This document shows positions 9,044-18,419 of a stretch of DNA of 64,000 bases, in pieces (within the stretch, counting starts at the first letter, position 1; each line of letters opens with the position of its first letter). Made by a program: the position numbers and the translations under genes. The notes below the pieces were generated by a model, which was given only the letters and a program-made list of their open reading frames with translations, ran no database searches and was not told where the DNA came from. The stretch comes from Treponema sp. UBA6367 (lineage in GTDB: Bacteria; Spirochaetota; Spirochaetia; Treponematales; Treponemataceae): NCBI GenBank assembly GCA_002437725.1, contig DJRF01000024.1, forward strand, positions 14,009 to 78,008, in the 5' to 3' direction.

Positions 9044-9733
9044 ATGAAGTTTGATTCAATTGCACGGTATGTTACAGTTATTATTGCATCTGTAGTTCTT
9101 GCACTTGGGATGAAGAACATTGGCAAAACAGACCGTTCTGTTACTGTAAGAGGACTCGCGGAACGAGAAGTTGATGCAGATCTTGCAGTATGGCCACTTT
9201 CATTTTCTTTAGGAAACAATGACTTAAAGCTTCTGCAAAACGACATTGTTTCTAAGACGAATGCAGCTATAAGTTTTTTAAAAGAGTATGGTCTTTCGGA
9301 AGAAGATTTCACTGTTCAAGCGGCAAACATCGTTGACAATTCCGTAAACCTATACCTTGATCAAGACAGGCTTTCATACAAATATATAGGAAAAGCAACG
9401 GTTCTTGTACGTTCAAACAAAATAGATGCTGTAAAAAAGGCTCACAATGACTCTTTAAAACTTGCAGCTTTTGGAATTACATTGAGCCAGGATTACGATT
9501 CACGAATCACTTTTGACTTTACAGCCTTAAACGATATAAAGCCGGAAATGATTGCGCTCGCCACAAAAAATGCAAGGCAAGCAGCAGAACAGTTCGCACA
9601 CGATTCTGGCAGCCGGGTAGGAAAAATTAAAAATGCCACACAAGGTTTATTTTCTATAAATGACGCTGCCATAGGTCTTGAAGAAAAAAAGAACGTCCGC
9701 GTAGTTACAACTGTAGAATACCTGCTTAAATAG
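9044..9733 (+). CDS. SIMPL-domain (DUF541) exported protein
   Basis: A 229-residue protein with an N-terminal membrane segment (IARYVTVIIASVVLALGM) that serves as signal or anchor, then a SIMPL/DUF541 domain: SVTVRGLAEREVDADLAVW is the typical first strand, and the C-terminal half has the KPEMIALATKNARQAAEQFA helix. Family members are periplasmic or outer-membrane proteins of poorly known role, some linked to oxidative or envelope stress. The ATG at 9044 was chosen because GGAGG lies 7 bases before it; the open frame starts 13 codons earlier. It is followed 12 bases later by rnhA. Confidence 0.85.
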   Translation: MKFDSIARYVTVIIASVVLALGMKNIGKTDRSVTVRGLAEREVDADLAVWPLSFSLGNNDLKLLQNDIVSKTNAAISFLKEYGLSEEDFTVQAANIVDNSVNLYLDQDRLSYKYIGKATVLVRSNKIDAVKKAHNDSLKLAAFGITLSQDYDSRITFDFTALNDIKPEMIALATKNARQAAEQFAHDSGSRVGKIKNATQGLFSINDAAIGLEEKKNVRVVTTVEYLLK

Positions 9734-9745
9734 GTTGCTTAAAAG

Positions 9746-10201
9746 ATGAACGAAATAATTATTTACACCGACGGAGGCTGCCTTGGAAATCCAGGTCCTG
9801 GCGGCTGGGCAACTGTAATCATTGCAGACGGAGTTGCAAAGCAGCTTTCCGGCGGTGAAAAATACACAACAAACAATAGAATGGAACTTACAGCAGCCAT
9901 TTCTGCGCTTTCGATAGTAAAAAGCACGCCCAGTTTTGCGGGCAGAACGATTAAACTTTTTAGCGACAGCCAATATGTAAAAAATGGAATAACTGCCTGG
10001 ATTTTTAACTGGAAGAAAAAAGGCTGGAAAACTGCGGGCAACAAGGCTGTAAAAAACCAGGATTTGTGGCAAACGCTCGACAGCTTAAATTCTTCTTTAA
10101 ATGTTGAATGGAATTGGGTAAAAGGTCATGCAGGGATTGAATACAACGAACTGTGCGACCAGCTTTGCCAAAAAGAAATTAAAAAAAACACTGCATTATA
10201 G
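9746..10201 (+). CDS. rnhA: Ribonuclease HI
   Basis: Degrades the RNA strand of RNA-DNA hybrids (R-loops, primers) using two metal ions. The 151-residue protein has all expected catalytic landmarks: IIYTDGGCLGNPGPGG with the first Asp at residue 9, RMELTA with the Glu at about 48, SDSQYV with the second Asp at about 71, and the final Asp in CDQL near 138, plus the WVKGHAG block. Length matches the E. coli enzyme. It sits 12 bases after the SIMPL gene and probably shares its transcript. Confidence 0.97.
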   Translation: MNEIIIYTDGGCLGNPGPGGWATVIIADGVAKQLSGGEKYTTNNRMELTAAISALSIVKSTPSFAGRTIKLFSDSQYVKNGITAWIFNWKKKGWKTAGNKAVKNQDLWQTLDSLNSSLNVEWNWVKGHAGIEYNELCDQLCQKEIKKNTAL

Positions 10202-10245
10202 TAAAAAAAATTCCGTTTTAAATTTTTTCTTCATATATAGTATGT

Positions 10246-11142
10246 ATGAAGAAAAAAAGCTTTTGCCCAATTTTTGATTTTTTTTGCATTTTCATGTTTT
10301 TTTTATTTTTTAGTTGCAAGCAGCAAATTCAAACCAAAGAATTCTTTTTGCCAAGCCAAGAGGAACTTCTTCAAACAGAATTATTTTTTTGCAATGAAAC
10401 CAATGAACAAACCAGCAGTACTGCGGACAATAATGGCGATTTTTGGAAAATTGTTGTTAGGCGGGACAACTGTATTGAAGAATTCTTTCTGCAAAAAAAT
10501 GAAAAATCTTTTCTTATTGAAACTGATTTATTTTCACCAATTGCGGTTTTTGCCTATCCTTTTCAAAATCTTACCAAAGAAATAACTTCTGCTAATGCTG
10601 CGGATGCAAAATACAATTTTTGTGTAAAAGATTTTTTTCTTCCAGCGGGAACTGTTTTTCCAGGAAGGACACAGCTTTCATGGCTATTAGGATTTGAAGC
10701 AAATATTTTAAGCGCAATTTACTCTTTGGCAGAAATAAATTCCCTTTCCGCAGAACAAATCAAAAATTATGTTGCCCACTTTAACTGGGAAAAATTTGCA
10801 GAAGCTTTAGAATCAAAAGAAGAAAACTTTAAAAATTTTTATAATCCTTGGAACTTAGAGAAAAATACAATAATAAGCGCAATAAAGTGCGCAGATTTTA
10901 AAAATTCTTATTTAACACAAAGAAATAATATTTTTTTTCCTGATTCAACGCTTTTAAAACTGCAAAGCACAAATTTTTCAGACTGCAACATTCTTTCAAA
11001 TTACATACCGCAAAACAACAAACTTGACTGCATTGCATTAAAGCAAAATAAAACAGAAATATTTTTATATAAGAACCCGGAAATTAGCATTTTGTCAGCT
11101 CTTGTAAATTCTCAAAAAGAATTATCTCTTGAATTAAATTAA
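10246..11142 (+). CDS. Putative lipoprotein, unknown function
   Basis: A 298-residue protein with four lysines in a charged start, a very Phe-rich hydrophobic stretch and a FFSC lipobox with cysteine at residue 24. The mature part is rich in Phe, Asn and Lys with no motif I recognise. It lies directly before a second lipoprotein gene (21-base gap) and likely forms a pair with it. The product is predicted to be lipid-anchored in the inner or outer membrane. Confidence 0.65.
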   Translation: MKKKSFCPIFDFFCIFMFFLFFSCKQQIQTKEFFLPSQEELLQTELFFCNETNEQTSSTADNNGDFWKIVVRRDNCIEEFFLQKNEKSFLIETDLFSPIAVFAYPFQNLTKEITSANAADAKYNFCVKDFFLPAGTVFPGRTQLSWLLGFEANILSAIYSLAEINSLSAEQIKNYVAHFNWEKFAEALESKEENFKNFYNPWNLEKNTIISAIKCADFKNSYLTQRNNIFFPDSTLLKLQSTNFSDCNILSNYIPQNNKLDCIALKQNKTEIFLYKNPEISILSALVNSQKELSLELN

Positions 11143-11163
11143 ATGGGGATATAAACTAAAAAA

Positions 11164-12330
11164 ATGCAGAATAGGTCTTATTTTAATTTTTTGCTCAGTT
11201 TGATTGCAATTTTTAGTTTTATAACATTTTCCTGCTCAAAAAAGCCGAATTCCATTGAAATTGCGCAGTCTGAAATAAAACCTACAGTTCACAAATGGTT
11301 TTATTTTTCTAACAACGAATATGTTCAGACGGAAAAAATTCAAAACGTTCCTTATGTTATACCAAAACCATGGACTGAAAGCATAAGAATTTCCGCTGCG
11401 TCTTCGCAAATGCAAAATGAAGAAAATGAATATTCCTGTCCAAAAGGATTTGCAATTGTAAACAGGGCTGGAATTCTTGTGTTTGAAGATGAAAAAATAA
11501 ATTTTGTAACAGATTCAACTCTTTTTGCAGAAAAGACTGCGTCAAATTTAGTTTTTTATGATGAAACTCCTGTTTTTTCTGTATATAAAAGCGCATTTTT
11601 TAATAATGCAAAAAAAAACAACAATGATTTCTTAAATGCTTTTCTTATTCAGTTCAATCCTAGCCTAAATGTTTTTTACCCCATAATAAATATTGAAAAT
11701 TTAAAGTTAGATTCAAATTGCGAAATAACGGATTTTGTTTGGGACGGTCAATTTTGGACTTGCAGCGTAAAAAAATCAGATTCTTCAAAAACAGAATTTT
11801 TGTATATAACCTTTCAAGTAAAAAAAGACTTGCTTTCGCTATCGCCAGCTTCCGCAGAAAAAGAAATATTCATTCAAAAAACAGATTCCCAGTCATTTAG
11901 AAGTACAAGACAGATTGAAAACTTTACGCAAGCACCGCAAAGAATTCAGGAACTTTTAAAATCCGTGCAAAAAAAGCATAAGCTTTCCGTAAAAGTTTAT
12001 ACAGCAGGCAGCCATTCTCCAAGATATTTTGAAGCAACTGGAAAAGTTCAAAGCGAAAAAGTTCTTAAGGCAAACTGCTTAATAAGCGATATTTTTTCCG
12101 CAGCTCTTTTTGAAGACGGTTCTTTCTATATAAATGGGGCTCTTTATGGCAAAAATATTTTTAACAAAGGAAAAACCTGCGCTATGAAGTTCCCAAAACT
12201 GCCAGAAGGTTTTATTTATACAGATTTTTCAATTTCTGGAAACTACATTTACGCTGGCTGGGAAGAATCTTCTTTTATAAACACAGGAAAATCAGGCTTC
12301 ATCCAAATTGATTTAGGAAAAATACTGTAA
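11164..12330 (+). CDS. Putative lipoprotein, unknown function
   Basis: A 388-residue protein with a signal peptide ending in a TFSC lipobox (cysteine at residue 24). The mature sequence is beta-rich, with repeated strand-turn units such as GSFYINGALYGKNIF and GNYIYAGWEESSFI in the last 100 residues that suggest a beta-propeller. It follows the preceding lipoprotein gene closely and is probably co-transcribed. A dispersed foldback repeat begins immediately after its stop. No enzymatic function can be assigned. Confidence 0.65.
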   Translation: MQNRSYFNFLLSLIAIFSFITFSCSKKPNSIEIAQSEIKPTVHKWFYFSNNEYVQTEKIQNVPYVIPKPWTESIRISAASSQMQNEENEYSCPKGFAIVNRAGILVFEDEKINFVTDSTLFAEKTASNLVFYDETPVFSVYKSAFFNNAKKNNNDFLNAFLIQFNPSLNVFYPIINIENLKLDSNCEITDFVWDGQFWTCSVKKSDSSKTEFLYITFQVKKDLLSLSPASAEKEIFIQKTDSQSFRSTRQIENFTQAPQRIQELLKSVQKKHKLSVKVYTAGSHSPRYFEATGKVQSEKVLKANCLISDIFSAALFEDGSFYINGALYGKNIFNKGKTCAMKFPKLPEGFIYTDFSISGNYIYAGWEESSFINTGKSGFIQIDLGKIL

Positions 12331-12532
12331 CAGGTCAAATTTCGACTTTTAGAAAAATGAATAAAAGCGCAAGCAAATTTACAATTTGTGAAGACTTTGT
12401 GCGATAAGAACAATTAAGGTTGCGTAGCAACTCAAAACAATTCAAACGAAGTGCGAGCACAACCGTCTGAGCAAATTGTAAATTTGCTGAAAGCATTTTT
12501 AAGCGCTTATAAAAAAGTCGAAGTTTGGGCTA
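12331..12532 (-). repeat. Dispersed foldback repeat, long copy A
   Basis: An intergenic element of about 202 bp, one of five long relatives in this window. Ends are inverted (TTCGACTTTT near the left, AAAAAAGTCGAA near the right, closing with GGGCTA at 12527-12532). Nested inside are GCAAATTTACAATTTG at 12374-12389 and its exact reverse complement CAAATTGTAAATTTGC, then TTGTGC paired with GCACAA, and a central GTTGC-GTA-GCAAC hairpin. It starts right after the stop codon of the lipoprotein gene. Confidence 0.85.
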
Positions 12533-12533
12533 A

Positions 12534-12567
12534 TAGTCTAAACTTCGACTTTTAGAAAAATGAATAA
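12534..12567 (-). repeat. Solo end fragment of the foldback repeat
   Basis: Positions 12544-12567 repeat exactly 24 bases of the left end of copy A (12341-12364), preceded by TAGTCTAAAC, which resembles the TAGCC-AAAC terminus of the family. It looks like the left end of a second, otherwise lost element inserted just after copy A. Confidence 0.7.
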
Positions 12568-12625
12568 GATTCATTAATTTTTTTTACTAGTGTTTTCTAC
12601 ATTTTTATTCGATAATAATAGCAAT

Positions 12626-14044
12626 ATGAGTGAAGAATTTAATTTTTTAGAGTCATTAAAAGAAGCAATAAGCAAAAAGAAAGAATGGTTCAATCTAACC
12701 GAACTTCCCAAACTCTTGGAAACCTATCGCCTTTTGCACACGTGCGTAAGAAATATTTATGATGTTCTTATAAAAAGAGGTTTAATAACTCCTGACCCAT
12801 ATAAATTAGAAAAAAAGATTTCAGATATTCAAGCTCCTGAAGATTCTCCATACACAGAAAATGAACGCGCATTGGTAATGGGTTCTAGATATTCAGATTA
12901 CGAAAGCATGCTGGACTTTGTTTGCAATTACATAAAGTTTTCTACAGAATCTTTTAGTCTGCCAAAGATAAAAAAACTTTTAGAATTAAATAATTCATTT
13001 CAGTGGACGAATATGACGCTGAATAACTCAAGACCGAACACGAAAGGCCTTGCATATCTTATAAATGAAGCAAAAAAGAGTCTTACACAGATGAGCCTTT
13101 GCATGCTAAACGATTCTATAAGCAAAAGCGCTCAAGCCTTAAACGAAATTAATGAAATTTTAAAAGAACTTTCTGATTTTTTAAGAGAAACGTACAAGCT
13201 TGAAGTTCGTACCAATATATTTGAACATTCTTCCGTAGATGTTACAAAAATGCTATCTTCGAAAGAGACTGAAGCTTCAGAAATAAAGCGGCTATTCCCT
13301 AAAATCATGGGAAAGAAACCTTACTATAGCGAATTAATTTCAGAAATCATCGAAGAAGACCAGGGCGAAAAAAAGGAAAACGCGCAGAAAATTACGCTTG
13401 CTAAACTTCAAGTAGTAAATAAATCGAGTGTAAAAAAACAGGAAAGCATAAACACTAAATCAATGATATTAGACACGCTTCACGGGCTTGCAACAATTGC
13501 GCCTATATATATTGATATTGCAGAAAAACTACATTCAAATGTAGATACTCTTGAAAAAAGAAAAAAGACTTTTGGAGAAAAACTTAAAATCTTTTTTAGA
13601 AAAATCTTTAAGCAACCAGAACCTGAATTAGTATACAATTTTACAATTTTAGATGCAAAAAAAGGGATTAAAACAACAAGAGCAGTTAGCATAAACACTT
13701 TTATTGCAAACATTGAAAAAAAAGCAAACTTTTTTGGTCTTTTGCTCAACAAAAACAGCCAGGAAGTTGCCAGACTGCAAAGAACTGACGAAACGGCAAT
13801 CCTTGAATTCGTAAACAAACAAATTTCTGAAAATCAAGAAATTTTAACTCTTTTAGAATCTGCTGATGAATATTTTAAAAACAATGTTTCTATTGCAAAC
13901 AGAACAAAAATCCGCGGCCTAAAAATGGATTTAATTGCTATAAAAAACAATCTTATAAAGGCAACGCAAAAACGTTCAGAATACATTTCGTATGTAGAAG
14001 AGCGCAATCAAATGAAAAAATTAGGAATTTCAGATGTGGAGTAA
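12626..14044 (+). CDS. Conserved hypothetical protein, alpha-helical
   Basis: A 472-residue, highly charged, mostly alpha-helical protein with no signal peptide or membrane helix, so cytoplasmic. Long stretches (for example NFLESLKEAISKKKEW and the C-terminal 100 residues) have coiled-coil character. A basic segment near residue 318 (KIFFRKIFKQPE) stands out. I do not recognise a known domain. The start at 12626 (SEEFNFLES) was chosen because residues before it are low-complexity and lie in non-coding-like sequence. Its end overlaps the next gene, a solute-binding protein, by 11 bases, which implies translational coupling. Confidence 0.6.
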   Translation: MSEEFNFLESLKEAISKKKEWFNLTELPKLLETYRLLHTCVRNIYDVLIKRGLITPDPYKLEKKISDIQAPEDSPYTENERALVMGSRYSDYESMLDFVCNYIKFSTESFSLPKIKKLLELNNSFQWTNMTLNNSRPNTKGLAYLINEAKKSLTQMSLCMLNDSISKSAQALNEINEILKELSDFLRETYKLEVRTNIFEHSSVDVTKMLSSKETEASEIKRLFPKIMGKKPYYSELISEIIEEDQGEKKENAQKITLAKLQVVNKSSVKKQESINTKSMILDTLHGLATIAPIYIDIAEKLHSNVDTLEKRKKTFGEKLKIFFRKIFKQPEPELVYNFTILDAKKGIKTTRAVSINTFIANIEKKANFFGLLLNKNSQEVARLQRTDETAILEFVNKQISENQEILTLLESADEYFKNNVSIANRTKIRGLKMDLIAIKNNLIKATQKRSEYISYVEERNQMKKLGISDVE

Positions 14045-15704
14045 AATTCAAAACATTCAGCATAAAACTTTAAAAACAATTTTTTTGTTATGCATTTTTT
14101 TTACAAACATCTTTGCCCAGGAAACAAATTCTAATGAGTTGGAACAGTTTGAACAAAACCAAAAAGAAATTCCTTCTTTAAAAAAAGAACTACAGCAAAA
14201 CTACACTATTGTTTGTTCAAAGCATAATTTTAACCTAAACCCTCACAGCGCGGCTTACAGCATCGAAGCTCAAATACTAACAGGCTTGTATGAAGGGCTT
14301 TTTTCATATAATCCTATCACTCTTGAACCTAATTATGCGCTTTGCACTTCTTTTAGAATCAACAGAAATAAAAAAAGGTGGGTTTTTACGCTGCGGAAAG
14401 GCGCAAAATTTAGCGATGGAACAGAAATAACTGCTCAAGACGTAAAAAACTCCTGGCTAACAATGCTCTCTACCCCAGATTCTCCATACTCTTCTCTTTT
14501 TGATATAGTCGCAGGTGCTCAAGCGTACAGACTTTCTGGCGGAAAAACTGACATAGATTCCATTGGGATTTCTGTTATTGACGACAGCACAATCGCTGTA
14601 AACCTGAACAAACCTGCCGCGCATCTTAATAAGCTTTTGTGCATGCAAGCCTTTTGTGTAAAATCTGCTTCTGAAGGCGTTTATTCAGGTCCGTTTGTTA
14701 TTGAATCAAGTAATCCGGAAAAAATTGTTCTAAAAAAGAACGAGCAGTATCACGATTCAAAAAAAACTCCTCTAAGTCAAATTACAATACTTTTAAGCGA
14801 TGACGAAGATGAAAATTCTTTTTTATTCAACACAGGAAAAGCCGATTGGATAACAGGAACATTCAACAGCAAAAGGATTATAGATAAAAAAAGTATCCGC
14901 GTAAACGCAGAATTTGCAACGCAGTATTTCTTTTTTAAGATAAAGCCTAGTAGCATTTGGAACAAAACTGATTTTAGAGCCGCTCTTTTAGAAGCAGTTC
15001 CCTGGGAAAAACTTAGGGAAGGATTTTATGTTCCCGCGACAACGCTAGTGTATCCATTAAATGGATACAAAAATGTTGAAGGATATTCTTATTGTGATGA
15101 ACAAAACGCAAAATTTCTCATGAAAGAAGCAAGACAAAATGCGAACATTCCAGAAGACCTGCAATTGGTTTTAACCTTTGCAATTCCAGATTCAGATTAT
15201 ATGAAAAAAAAGGCTGAAATTTTAAAAGAAGCCTGGAAAACTCTTGGAGTGGAGCTAAGGACAGAAGAAATTCCTTCCGCCTCTTATTTGGATTCTATTC
15301 AAAATTCCAACTCAGAGCTTTTTTCTTACACTTGGATAGGAGATTTTGCAGACCCTCTCGCCTTTTTAGAACTTTTTAGAAGCAATTCTACGCTAAATGT
15401 TTCTGGCTGGAGCAACCAGGAGTATGACAATTTGCTTAACGAATCTTCTATTTATTCAGACGAAAATCATTTAAAGCTTCTTGCTCAAGCTGAACAACTT
15501 TTATTAGACGAAGCAATGATTTTGCCGATTCAGCATCCGGTAAGCGTGAATGTTGTGGATTTAGAGGCAACAGGCGGCTGGTTTCCAAACGAATTTGATA
15601 TTCACCCTTTAAAATATCTTTATAAAAAAGAAAAAACTTACCACATTCCAAATATAGTTTTCAATCAAAATGCTGAACTTCATAAAACAACTAAAATAAA
15701 TTAA
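14034..15704 (+). CDS. Extracellular solute-binding protein family 5 (oligopeptide-binding, OppA-like)
   Basis: A 556-residue exported binding protein of the peptide/nickel ABC transporter class. Residues 1-28 form a signal peptide ending NIFAQ. Family blocks are clear: the YEGLF segment after Asn/Pro-rich sequence, WVFTLRKGAKFSDGTEITAQDV (here split by short strands), GPFVIES and the C-terminal ILPIQHP segment. It would capture oligopeptides in the periplasm. No permease or ATPase genes adjoin it, so it either uses a transporter encoded elsewhere or has a different role. It overlaps the preceding helical protein gene by 11 bases. Confidence 0.88.
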   Translation: MWSKIQNIQHKTLKTIFLLCIFFTNIFAQETNSNELEQFEQNQKEIPSLKKELQQNYTIVCSKHNFNLNPHSAAYSIEAQILTGLYEGLFSYNPITLEPNYALCTSFRINRNKKRWVFTLRKGAKFSDGTEITAQDVKNSWLTMLSTPDSPYSSLFDIVAGAQAYRLSGGKTDIDSIGISVIDDSTIAVNLNKPAAHLNKLLCMQAFCVKSASEGVYSGPFVIESSNPEKIVLKKNEQYHDSKKTPLSQITILLSDDEDENSFLFNTGKADWITGTFNSKRIIDKKSIRVNAEFATQYFFFKIKPSSIWNKTDFRAALLEAVPWEKLREGFYVPATTLVYPLNGYKNVEGYSYCDEQNAKFLMKEARQNANIPEDLQLVLTFAIPDSDYMKKKAEILKEAWKTLGVELRTEEIPSASYLDSIQNSNSELFSYTWIGDFADPLAFLELFRSNSTLNVSGWSNQEYDNLLNESSIYSDENHLKLLAQAEQLLLDEAMILPIQHPVSVNVVDLEATGGWFPNEFDIHPLKYLYKKEKTYHIPNIVFNQNAELHKTTKIN

Positions 15705-15749
15705 CAGATTGAAAAACAAAGTTTGTATAAAAAACTTAAATCAAAGCCC

Positions 15750-16367
15750 TTATACGATAGGAGTTTCTTGAACGGCCTGAACAGTTCCATTGCTAAGATT
15801 TTGAATTTTTTTGCAAAACTCCAAAGATTTTTTTTCTGGAACACAACAACTTATAAAAACTTCGGATTCAAACTTCTCTTCAATCGGAACAGCTTCAAAC
15901 AAAGGCATAATATGTTTTAAAGTCTGATAAAAAGAATAACTGCACCTAAATGAAAAAGCAGTCTTTTTTATGAATTCCTTAAGAGAACCATTTTTTTCTG
16001 CGCAAGAAAGCACCTGTTTTGCGCTATCGCCATACGCTTTTACAAGACCGCCAGTTCCTAAAAGAGTTCCTCCAAACCACCTTGTTATTGTAAGAAGAAT
16101 ATCTGTACACGAAAAGCCTTTTAAAACGTCAAGAGCAGGTCTTCCTGCAGTGCCAGAAGGCTCGCCATCATCGCTCATTCCCATAATCTCAGCGTTTTTG
16201 CCAATAATAAAAGCGTGAACAACGTGCGTTGAATCGGCATATTTTATTTTTTGAGACTTTATAAGCTCTTTTGCGAAAGATTGCTCTTCACATGGAAAAA
16301 GTTCCGCCAAAAACCGAGAACCTTTTACACAAAATTCATTGCTCACATATTCAGAAAGTATTTTCAT
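15750..16367 (-). CDS. YigZ/IMPACT family protein
   Basis: A 205-residue cytoplasmic protein. The first 120 residues match the UPF0029/IMPACT N-terminal domain: SRFLAELFPC, the DDGEPSGTAGRPAL signature and TRWFGGTLLGTGGLVKAY. The rest is the small C-terminal DUF1949-like ferredoxin fold. Homologues affect translation or stress responses, but the biochemical role is not settled. It lies 12 bases after parC and is probably its operon partner. Confidence 0.9.
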   Translation of the reverse strand: MKILSEYVSNEFCVKGSRFLAELFPCEEQSFAKELIKSQKIKYADSTHVVHAFIIGKNAEIMGMSDDGEPSGTAGRPALDVLKGFSCTDILLTITRWFGGTLLGTGGLVKAYGDSAKQVLSCAEKNGSLKEFIKKTAFSFRCSYSFYQTLKHIMPLFEAVPIEEKFESEVFISCCVPEKKSLEFCKKIQNLSNGTVQAVQETPIV

Positions 16368-16379
16368 TATATTTTACAG

Positions 16380-18290
16380 CTATTTTACTAAAACAGAGTC
16401 AACTTCTCTAGTCGAAAGCCGTGTTCCCTGCGCTTTTATGCCTTTTTCTAAAAAATCTGCCGCTTTAAAAGTTTCTTTTAAGATTTTTACTCTAGGCTTT
16501 GGAGAATAATTCAATTCAAAATCAAACGACTTTCTTGTATCGATATGAAGAACTTCCATTCCATCAGGAGCAAAAAAATAATCGCGGTTCATTATATATC
16601 CGCCAATTTTGCAGCGCTTTATATATGCAAGACGAGTTTTTGGATCGCGATATATAACAGTAAACAAAACCTTTGAAAGAGAGTCTTTGTCCGCAAAACC
16701 GCACCAACGAAGCTCTGGACCTACAAAAACTTTTGAAGGCGCCTCTGTAATCGAATAAATTCCGCTTTTTCGGACATAAACAATTCTATCAAACGGTGTG
16801 ATTTTCATTAGCTCAACGCCACCTGAAATTTGAGTTCCCAAGCATCCGTCTTTCTCGTTATATTTTAAAGAAATATCGCGACGAACAACAGATTTTATAT
16901 CAACAGTTTTAATATTTGTAACTTTTGTCCGCCTTTCTTTAGCGTCTTTTGGCAGCTTTGCTTCTATCCCATCCAAGTAAGAAATAGCATAGTCAACAAT
17001 GTGCCTAAGAAGCCTGTTTATTTCTTTTATTCTTGCATTAATTGCAGCGACTTCTTTGCGGTTTTTGTTTATATCGTACAAGGAAATTCTGCGAATAGGA
17101 ATTTTTAAAAGATGCTCAACGTCTTCATCGCTAATAGGACGCAAAAGTTCGTCTTTAAATGGGATAAATCCTTTTTTAACAGCCTTGTTTACGGTTTCTT
17201 CGGTCTTCATCTGCTCGATTTCTTTGTAGATGCGTTCTTCTATAAAAATACGCTCCAGCGCGCGCAGGTGAAGTTTTTCCATAAGCTCAGCTTTTTCAAA
17301 CTCAAGCTCTTCTTTTAAAATTCCCTGAAGTTGCTTCGCGTGATATTCAATAACTTGCGTGCAAGTCATTTGAACTGGCATATTATCTTTGATTACTAAA
17401 AGATTGCAATAGACTGTTTTTTCGCAATCGGTAAACGCGTACAAAGAATCTACAACATCTTTTACATAAACTCCGCGAGGAAGCTTTATTTCTATATTTA
17501 AAGACTTAGCCGTATAGTCAGTTATTGAAGCAATTTTTACCTTTCCGTTTTTTGCCGCTTTTTCAATTGAATCCATTAAAGTTTCGCTGTCGCAGCCGTA
17601 AGGAAGTTCTGTGATTATAATCTTTTTTTCATCGCTGGTGTCCATTTTTGCTCTGGTAACCAGTTTGCCAAGCCCATCTTTGTATTCGCTAACATCGATA
17701 AGTCCGCCAGTTAAAAAATCAGGGTAAAGTTCAAATTTTTCACCGCGAAGGCAAGCTTTTTCTGCCTCAATCACTTCAAAGATATTGTGGCTCATTATAA
17801 GAGTGGACATTCCTACCGCAATGCCTTCTGCACCCATTATAAGAACAAGCGGCAGTTTTGCCTTAAAAACAACAGGCTCCTTGTCGCGGGCATCATAAGT
17901 GTCAACATACTGGGTTATAGCAGGATTTGTGTTTAGAATCTCTTTTGTAACAGGACGAAGACGACATTCTATATAACGAGGAGCTGCGTGCGGTGCTCCC
18001 GTAAACATATTTCCAAAGTTTCCCTGCTTATCTATAAAAAGCTCTTTATTAGCAAGGTTTACAAGAGCTGTTGCAATAGAAGCGTCTCCGTGCGGATGAT
18101 ACGCCATAACTTTACCAACAACGTTCGCAACTTTTGTAAAGCGACCATCATCGTTTCTTAAAAGAGTATGAATTATTCTGCGCTGAACAGGCTTAAATCC
18201 GTCTATAATTTCAGGAATGGCTCTGTCGCGAATAACATAACTTGCATATTGAATAAAATTCTGATCAAAAATATTTTTTACATACGCCAT
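16380..18290 (-). CDS. parC: DNA topoisomerase IV subunit A-like protein (type IIA topoisomerase, GyrA/ParC family)
   Basis: Breakage-reunion subunit that works with a ParE/GyrB partner to decatenate or relax DNA. The 636-residue product has the family opening YASYVIRDRAIPEIIDGFKPVQRR, the YHPHGDASI block, and the active site AAPRYIE with the catalytic tyrosine at residue 106. It then shows a coiled-coil region (residues 330-450) and a reduced C-terminal domain, much shorter than gyrase GyrA, which agrees with a ParC-type role. The ATG at 18290 was preferred over the open frame start 6 codons earlier. The partner subunit gene is not directly upstream here; that position holds a lipoprotein gene. 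Confidence 0.92.
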   Translation of the reverse strand: MAYVKNIFDQNFIQYASYVIRDRAIPEIIDGFKPVQRRIIHTLLRNDDGRFTKVANVVGKVMAYHPHGDASIATALVNLANKELFIDKQGNFGNMFTGAPHAAPRYIECRLRPVTKEILNTNPAITQYVDTYDARDKEPVVFKAKLPLVLIMGAEGIAVGMSTLIMSHNIFEVIEAEKACLRGEKFELYPDFLTGGLIDVSEYKDGLGKLVTRAKMDTSDEKKIIITELPYGCDSETLMDSIEKAAKNGKVKIASITDYTAKSLNIEIKLPRGVYVKDVVDSLYAFTDCEKTVYCNLLVIKDNMPVQMTCTQVIEYHAKQLQGILKEELEFEKAELMEKLHLRALERIFIEERIYKEIEQMKTEETVNKAVKKGFIPFKDELLRPISDEDVEHLLKIPIRRISLYDINKNRKEVAAINARIKEINRLLRHIVDYAISYLDGIEAKLPKDAKERRTKVTNIKTVDIKSVVRRDISLKYNEKDGCLGTQISGGVELMKITPFDRIVYVRKSGIYSITEAPSKVFVGPELRWCGFADKDSLSKVLFTVIYRDPKTRLAYIKRCKIGGYIMNRDYFFAPDGMEVLHIDTRKSFDFELNYSPKPRVKILKETFKAADFLEKGIKAQGTRLSTREVDSVLVK

Positions 18291-18419
18291 TTTTCCCACC
18301 CGGCACAATAGATTAATACAATCAATAGATTTGACCTATTATTTTAACAATAGATTTGTTGATGGGTCAATAGAAGAAACAAAATCATTTTCTTGTAAAT
18401 CGTATATAGATTTTATACC

